This document shows, one piece after another, positions 60,838 to 64,000 of a stretch of 64,000 nt of DNA. This stretch comes from Bacteroides luti (GTDB taxonomy: Bacteria; Bacteroidota; Bacteroidia; Bacteroidales; Bacteroidaceae). Position 1 is the first letter of the stretch; every line of letters starts with the position of its first letter. The stretch is taken from positions 62,001 through 126,000 of the forward strand of contig NZ_FQTV01000004.1 of NCBI RefSeq assembly GCF_900128905.1, read 5' to 3'. The notes beneath the pieces were generated by a model. The model saw only the letters and a program-made list of their open reading frames with translations. It did no database searches and was not told the origin of the DNA. A program made the position numbers and the translations under genes.

Positions 60838-61929
60838 ATGAAACACATTCATGCATACCAACATTATGCACTTAACACCAACAATGAGTTAGTACATATT
60901 AATAGCACAGTAAACAATGGCACCACAAAATATTACTGCCCCTTCTGCCATCAGGATATGATAACCAAACGTGGAGACATAAGACAATGGCATTTTGCTC
61001 ACAAATCCGACAAGGAAGAATGCTCCTATGATAAATATTTACACACAATTGCAGAGAAACTAATAATGGATTGGTTCAATAAAACTGATTCTATAAAGCT
61101 TGTACTGTCCACAGATAATAAATGTAGTAAATATGAAGACTGCAAATTTTATAATTCTTTCTATTGTAGAAAAGATGACACTGCTGATTTTGAATTAAAA
61201 ACATTTTATTCTAACTGTTCCTTAGAAAAGCGATATATAGTAAATGACAAGGCGTTTGTTGCAGATATATTATGTAACAACAAAACGAATTCATCTTCTC
61301 CTCTTTTTCTTGAGATTTATGTATCTCACAAATGCGAGCAAGCAAAGATAGATTCTGGTATTAGAATAATTGAGTTTCATGTTCAATCAGAAGAAGATAT
61401 ATTGAACATCATAAATTCTTCTGAGATTAGAGAAGGTGACAATATTATGTTGTACAACTTTAAACGAAAAGACAAATATACCGATAAACTAGAAAGACCT
61501 TTCGAGAAATACATCTTATTTTCAAACATGAAAAGTTATGTAGACAAGATCAGCTATACATGTAAGAATTTTAATCGGTTACATAAGGGCATTTATGAAA
61601 TTAGTTTTCCATACAATGACTGTAGATCACTTTTCCTTAATTGTGGTGGCTTTTATGTCGTTGGTAAGGCTAAAGCTTATTATGATAACTTCTTAAAAAA
61701 GGATTGCAGTTTATGCAAATATCATTCTAAAGACACAGAGGGTAATGATTTATGCAAGTTGTATAAAAAATGCGGAAATCATAAATATTGTAGAGATAAT
61801 GATGCAGCAATATGTACTATGTTTAGGATGAACCAAGATATTATAAATCTAGCTATTTCAGAATTTAATAAGTTTACTTCCCAAAACCATGTAGATATTT
61901 GGCCTCAAAATATATATAGCATGAAATAA
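60838..61929 (+). CDS. CoiA-like nuclease with zinc-finger-like cysteines
   Basis: 363 residues from the ATG at 60838. The N-terminal motif CPFCHQDMITKRGDIRQWHFAHK (C34, C37, H52, H55) is the CoiA-type zinc finger. The nuclease-like core has E73, D143 (VADIL) and E159 (LEIYVSHKCE), a PD-(D/E)XK pattern. The C-terminus is cysteine-rich (CSLCKYHSKD...CKLYKKCGNHKYC). CoiA proteins promote DNA processing in competent bacteria. Here it is a single gene just outside the integrated element. Its role in Bacteroidales is not established. Confidence 0.8.
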   Translation: MKHIHAYQHYALNTNNELVHINSTVNNGTTKYYCPFCHQDMITKRGDIRQWHFAHKSDKEECSYDKYLHTIAEKLIMDWFNKTDSIKLVLSTDNKCSKYEDCKFYNSFYCRKDDTADFELKTFYSNCSLEKRYIVNDKAFVADILCNNKTNSSSPLFLEIYVSHKCEQAKIDSGIRIIEFHVQSEEDILNIINSSEIREGDNIMLYNFKRKDKYTDKLERPFEKYILFSNMKSYVDKISYTCKNFNRLHKGIYEISFPYNDCRSLFLNCGGFYVVGKAKAYYDNFLKKDCSLCKYHSKDTEGNDLCKLYKKCGNHKYCRDNDAAICTMFRMNQDIINLAISEFNKFTSQNHVDIWPQNIYSMK

Positions 61930-62096
61930 TTAACGGATTCATTTTAATACATACAGATTAGAAGCAAGCATTAACAGACAATTGCAACTTGTGTGGAATA
62001 AAAAAATTCCTGAATAATAGATAAATCTTTCTGCAGAGAAAAAAGTTGCTATTTGGGAATTAACTTGTCATAAAAGACAAAACAACAATTATCATA

Positions 62097-62136
62097 AGCC
62101 GTTATAATCACCTATATTATAATGGCTTTCTTTATA
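62097..62136 (+). terminator. Terminator after the CoiA-like gene
   Basis: AGCCGTTATAAT (62097-62108) pairs with ATTATAATGGCT (62116-62127) with one G-T contact, followed by TTCTTTAT. It lies in the 336-bp gap before the glycosidase gene. Confidence 0.7.
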
Positions 62137-62204
62137 TAACGAGCGAATATATTAAAAAAACCACATTTCCAATACATTAAGTATATTATTTAAATATAAA
62201 TCTT

Positions 62205-62233
62205 TATTTTTGCATCACTTATTTATAAATAAG
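62205..62233 (+). promoter_or_regulatory. -7 box and palindrome upstream of the GH31 gene
   Basis: TATTTTTG (62205-62212) matches TAnnTTTG, and CTTATTTATAAATAAG (62218-62233) is a perfect palindrome in the leader. The start codon at 62266 lies 53 bases after the -7 box. Confidence 0.5.
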
Positions 62234-62265
62234 CGCTAATTTAATTATATTTTTAAATAATTAAA

Positions 62266-64000
62266 ATGAAAAACTTAATTAGAAATTGCCAGCAGAGGAA
62301 GGCTATTTTGCTTGCGCTCACTCTGCCTCTGATGTTTTCATCTGCACCAATGCAAGCCAGACAAAGGGCCGAAAGTGTCAGAGAAGCAACGCAACAAAGC
62401 CTAAAAATTATCAGTGCAAGAAAAATCAATCCAACTACAATTGAAGTATTGCTCTCTGACAATCAGAGAATGACATTTGATTTTTATGGAGAAAACATCT
62501 TTAGAGTGTTTCAAGATAATTTTGGCGGAATATTAAGAGATCCCGAAGCAAAGCCGGAAGCACATATCTTAGTTAATAACCCTAGAAAAACTATCGCAGC
62601 ACTCAATCTGAAAGATGGCAATGATCTTATTTCAATCACGACTGGGAAAATCAATATTCAGCTAAATAAAAAGACTTTGCTGATGAAGGTAATCAATCTT
62701 GCCACTAATGCCGTTGTATTGGAAGAGATTGAACCTGTACTTTTTGAAAAAGGAAAAGTAGTTTTGACATTAAAAGAAAACCTGCAGGAATTTTTTTATG
62801 GAGGCGGGGTACAGAACGGACGATTCTCGCATAAAGGAAAAGTAATTGCTATTGAGAACCAGAATAGCTGGACGGATGGTGGAGTTGCTTCTCCTAATCC
62901 TTACTATTGGTCTACCAATGGATATGGGCTGATGTGGCATACTTTTAATAAAGGGAAATACGACTTTGGTGCATCAGAAAGGGGGAAAGTGAAGTTATCT
63001 CACGAATCAAACTATCTAGACGTGTTTTATATGATAAACGACGGAGCGGTGGCTCTGCTGAATGATTTTTATCAGCTAACAGGAAATCCGGTACTGCTAC
63101 CTAAATTCGGTTTCTACCAGGGACACTTGAATGCTTATAACCGTGACTTCTGGAAAGAGGACGAAAAAGGAATCCTTTTTGAGGACGGAAAGCGTTACAA
63201 AGAAAGTCAAAAAGATAATGGCGGAATCAAAGAATCGCTGAACGGTGAAAAGAATAACTATCAGTTCTCGGCCCGTGCTGTGATTGACCGTTATAAGAAT
63301 CACGATATGCCGTTGGGTTGGATTTTGCCAAATGACGGATATGGAGCCGGATACGGACAAACAGAAACTTTGGACGGCAATATTCAAAACCTGAAAAGTC
63401 TGGGTGATTATGCACGCAAGAATGGAGTGGAAATTGGTTTGTGGACTCAATCTGATTTGCATCCCAAAGCCGATGTCAGCGCTTTACTGCAAAGAGACAT
63501 TGTAAAAGAGGTACGCGATGCCGGAGTGCGTGTTTTAAAAACAGACGTAGCTTGGGTTGGTGATGGATATTCTTTCGGATTAAATGGAGTTGCCGATGTT
63601 AGTCACATTATGCCTTATTATGGTAGTAATGCCAGACCATTTATTATCTCTTTGGATGGCTGGGCCGGAACACAGCGTTACGCCGGAATATGGTCGGGCG
63701 ACCAAACCGGTGGTGTGTGGGAATACATTCGTTTCCATATCCCTACTTATATAGGTTCGGGATTGTCGGGTCAACCTAATATTACTTCTGATATGGATGG
63801 TATTTTTGGTGGAAAAAATCTGGTTATAAACACAAGAGACTTTCAATGGAAAACATTTACTCCAATGGAATTGAATATGGACGGTTGGGGCTCTAATGAG
63901 AAATATCCTCACGCATTGGGAGAACCCGCTACATCTATCAACCGTTGGTATCTGAAGTTGAAATCGGAGCTGATTCCTTATACATATAGCATTGCAAAAG
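62266..64000 (+). CDS. Secreted GH31 family glycosidase, cut by the window end
   Basis: At least 578 residues; the reading frame is open at the window edge, so the C-terminus is missing. A signal peptide (to about residue 31, APMQARQ) precedes an N-terminal beta domain. The catalytic barrel carries the nucleophile in VLKTDVAWVGDGY (D427) and the acid/base in GTQRYAGIWSGDQTGG (D479). This is the alpha-glucosidase/alpha-xylosidase family with a long insertion before the nucleophile. The substrate cannot be assigned. The gene starts a new transcription unit with its own promoter. Confidence 0.9.
   Translation, partial: MKNLIRNCQQRKAILLALTLPLMFSSAPMQARQRAESVREATQQSLKIISARKINPTTIEVLLSDNQRMTFDFYGENIFRVFQDNFGGILRDPEAKPEAHILVNNPRKTIAALNLKDGNDLISITTGKINIQLNKKTLLMKVINLATNAVVLEEIEPVLFEKGKVVLTLKENLQEFFYGGGVQNGRFSHKGKVIAIENQNSWTDGGVASPNPYYWSTNGYGLMWHTFNKGKYDFGASERGKVKLSHESNYLDVFYMINDGAVALLNDFYQLTGNPVLLPKFGFYQGHLNAYNRDFWKEDEKGILFEDGKRYKESQKDNGGIKESLNGEKNNYQFSARAVIDRYKNHDMPLGWILPNDGYGAGYGQTETLDGNIQNLKSLGDYARKNGVEIGLWTQSDLHPKADVSALLQRDIVKEVRDAGVRVLKTDVAWVGDGYSFGLNGVADVSHIMPYYGSNARPFIISLDGWAGTQRYAGIWSGDQTGGVWEYIRFHIPTYIGSGLSGQPNITSDMDGIFGGKNLVINTRDFQWKTFTPMELNMDGWGSNEKYPHALGEPATSINRWYLKLKSELIPYTYSIAK

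Noticed and set aside
61930-62265. Further att-like copy right of the CoiA gene
   Set aside because: No FCIGK-type 18-mer is present; only the terminator and the GH31 promoter were found.

Overview
The window is about 64 kb of AT-rich chromosome from a Bacteroidales bacterium, most likely a Bacteroides or close relative. The evidence is the Mfa/Fim-type fimbrial locus, lipoprotein and DUF families typical of the order, a nearly complete lack of Shine-Dalgarno sequences, and many Bacteroides-type -7 boxes (TAnnTTTG). No rRNA, tRNA, CRISPR array or insertion sequence was found.

Region 1 (1-2.8 kb) holds a DUF2027/Smr protein, a flavodoxin-like protein and a Gfo/Idh/MocA oxidoreductase. It is followed by a decayed S37-type peptidase gene and about 0.8 kb of gene-free AT-rich DNA. 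Region 2 (4.0-16.9 kb) is a seven-gene Mfa-type fimbrial locus: DUF3575, DUF3868/OmpA-like, an Mfa1-type pilin, an internal terminator, an Mfa2/FimB anchor, a second Mfa1-like subunit, a small lipoprotein and a 1635-residue protein with a C-terminal type IX secretion signal. Region 3 (16.9-25.8 kb, minus strand) carries a thioredoxin-fold lipoprotein, an ABC export pair, a DUF4836 lipoprotein, rsmE, a bifunctional nuclease, an RlmI-like methyltransferase, a 3'-5' exonuclease and a DUF5063 protein. Region 4 (26-50 kb) is core genome: ftsK, a lolA-like gene, trxB, an M16 peptidase, an ABC system, a TraB-family protein, an hxlR/VOC pair divergent from a cupin gene, rplU-rpmA, serS, an nfnAB-like fusion, a TtcA-like enzyme, a TPR/propeller protein, nfeD-floA, a nucleoside phosphorylase and mnmE.

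Region 5 (50,040-60,580) is the most interesting part: a compact integrative element inserted in the last codons of mnmE. Both ends carry an 18-bp sequence encoding FCIGK-stop, and six exact copies of a 9-mer cluster just inside the two ends as likely integrase arm sites. The element encodes a tyrosine integrase, an excisionase-like protein, a small DNA-binding protein, a replication initiator with iteron-like repeats inside its gene, three unknown small proteins, a 1459-residue phage tape measure protein and two tandem paralogous small proteins. It has no terminase, portal, capsid or other tail gene. Three related 17-bp dyads flank the tape measure module. I read it as a candidate phage satellite or tail-interfering island; a trimmed prophage is the main alternative.

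Region 6 (60.6-64 kb) holds the displaced mnmE terminator, a CoiA-like nuclease and the start of a secreted GH31 glycosidase cut by the window edge. Three repeat families also stand out: 22-bp-period TGTACAAAA arrays (18.07 and 25.96 kb), a pair of homologous structured elements at convergent gene ends (36.5 and 43.1 kb), and a nested inverted repeat at 18.3 kb.
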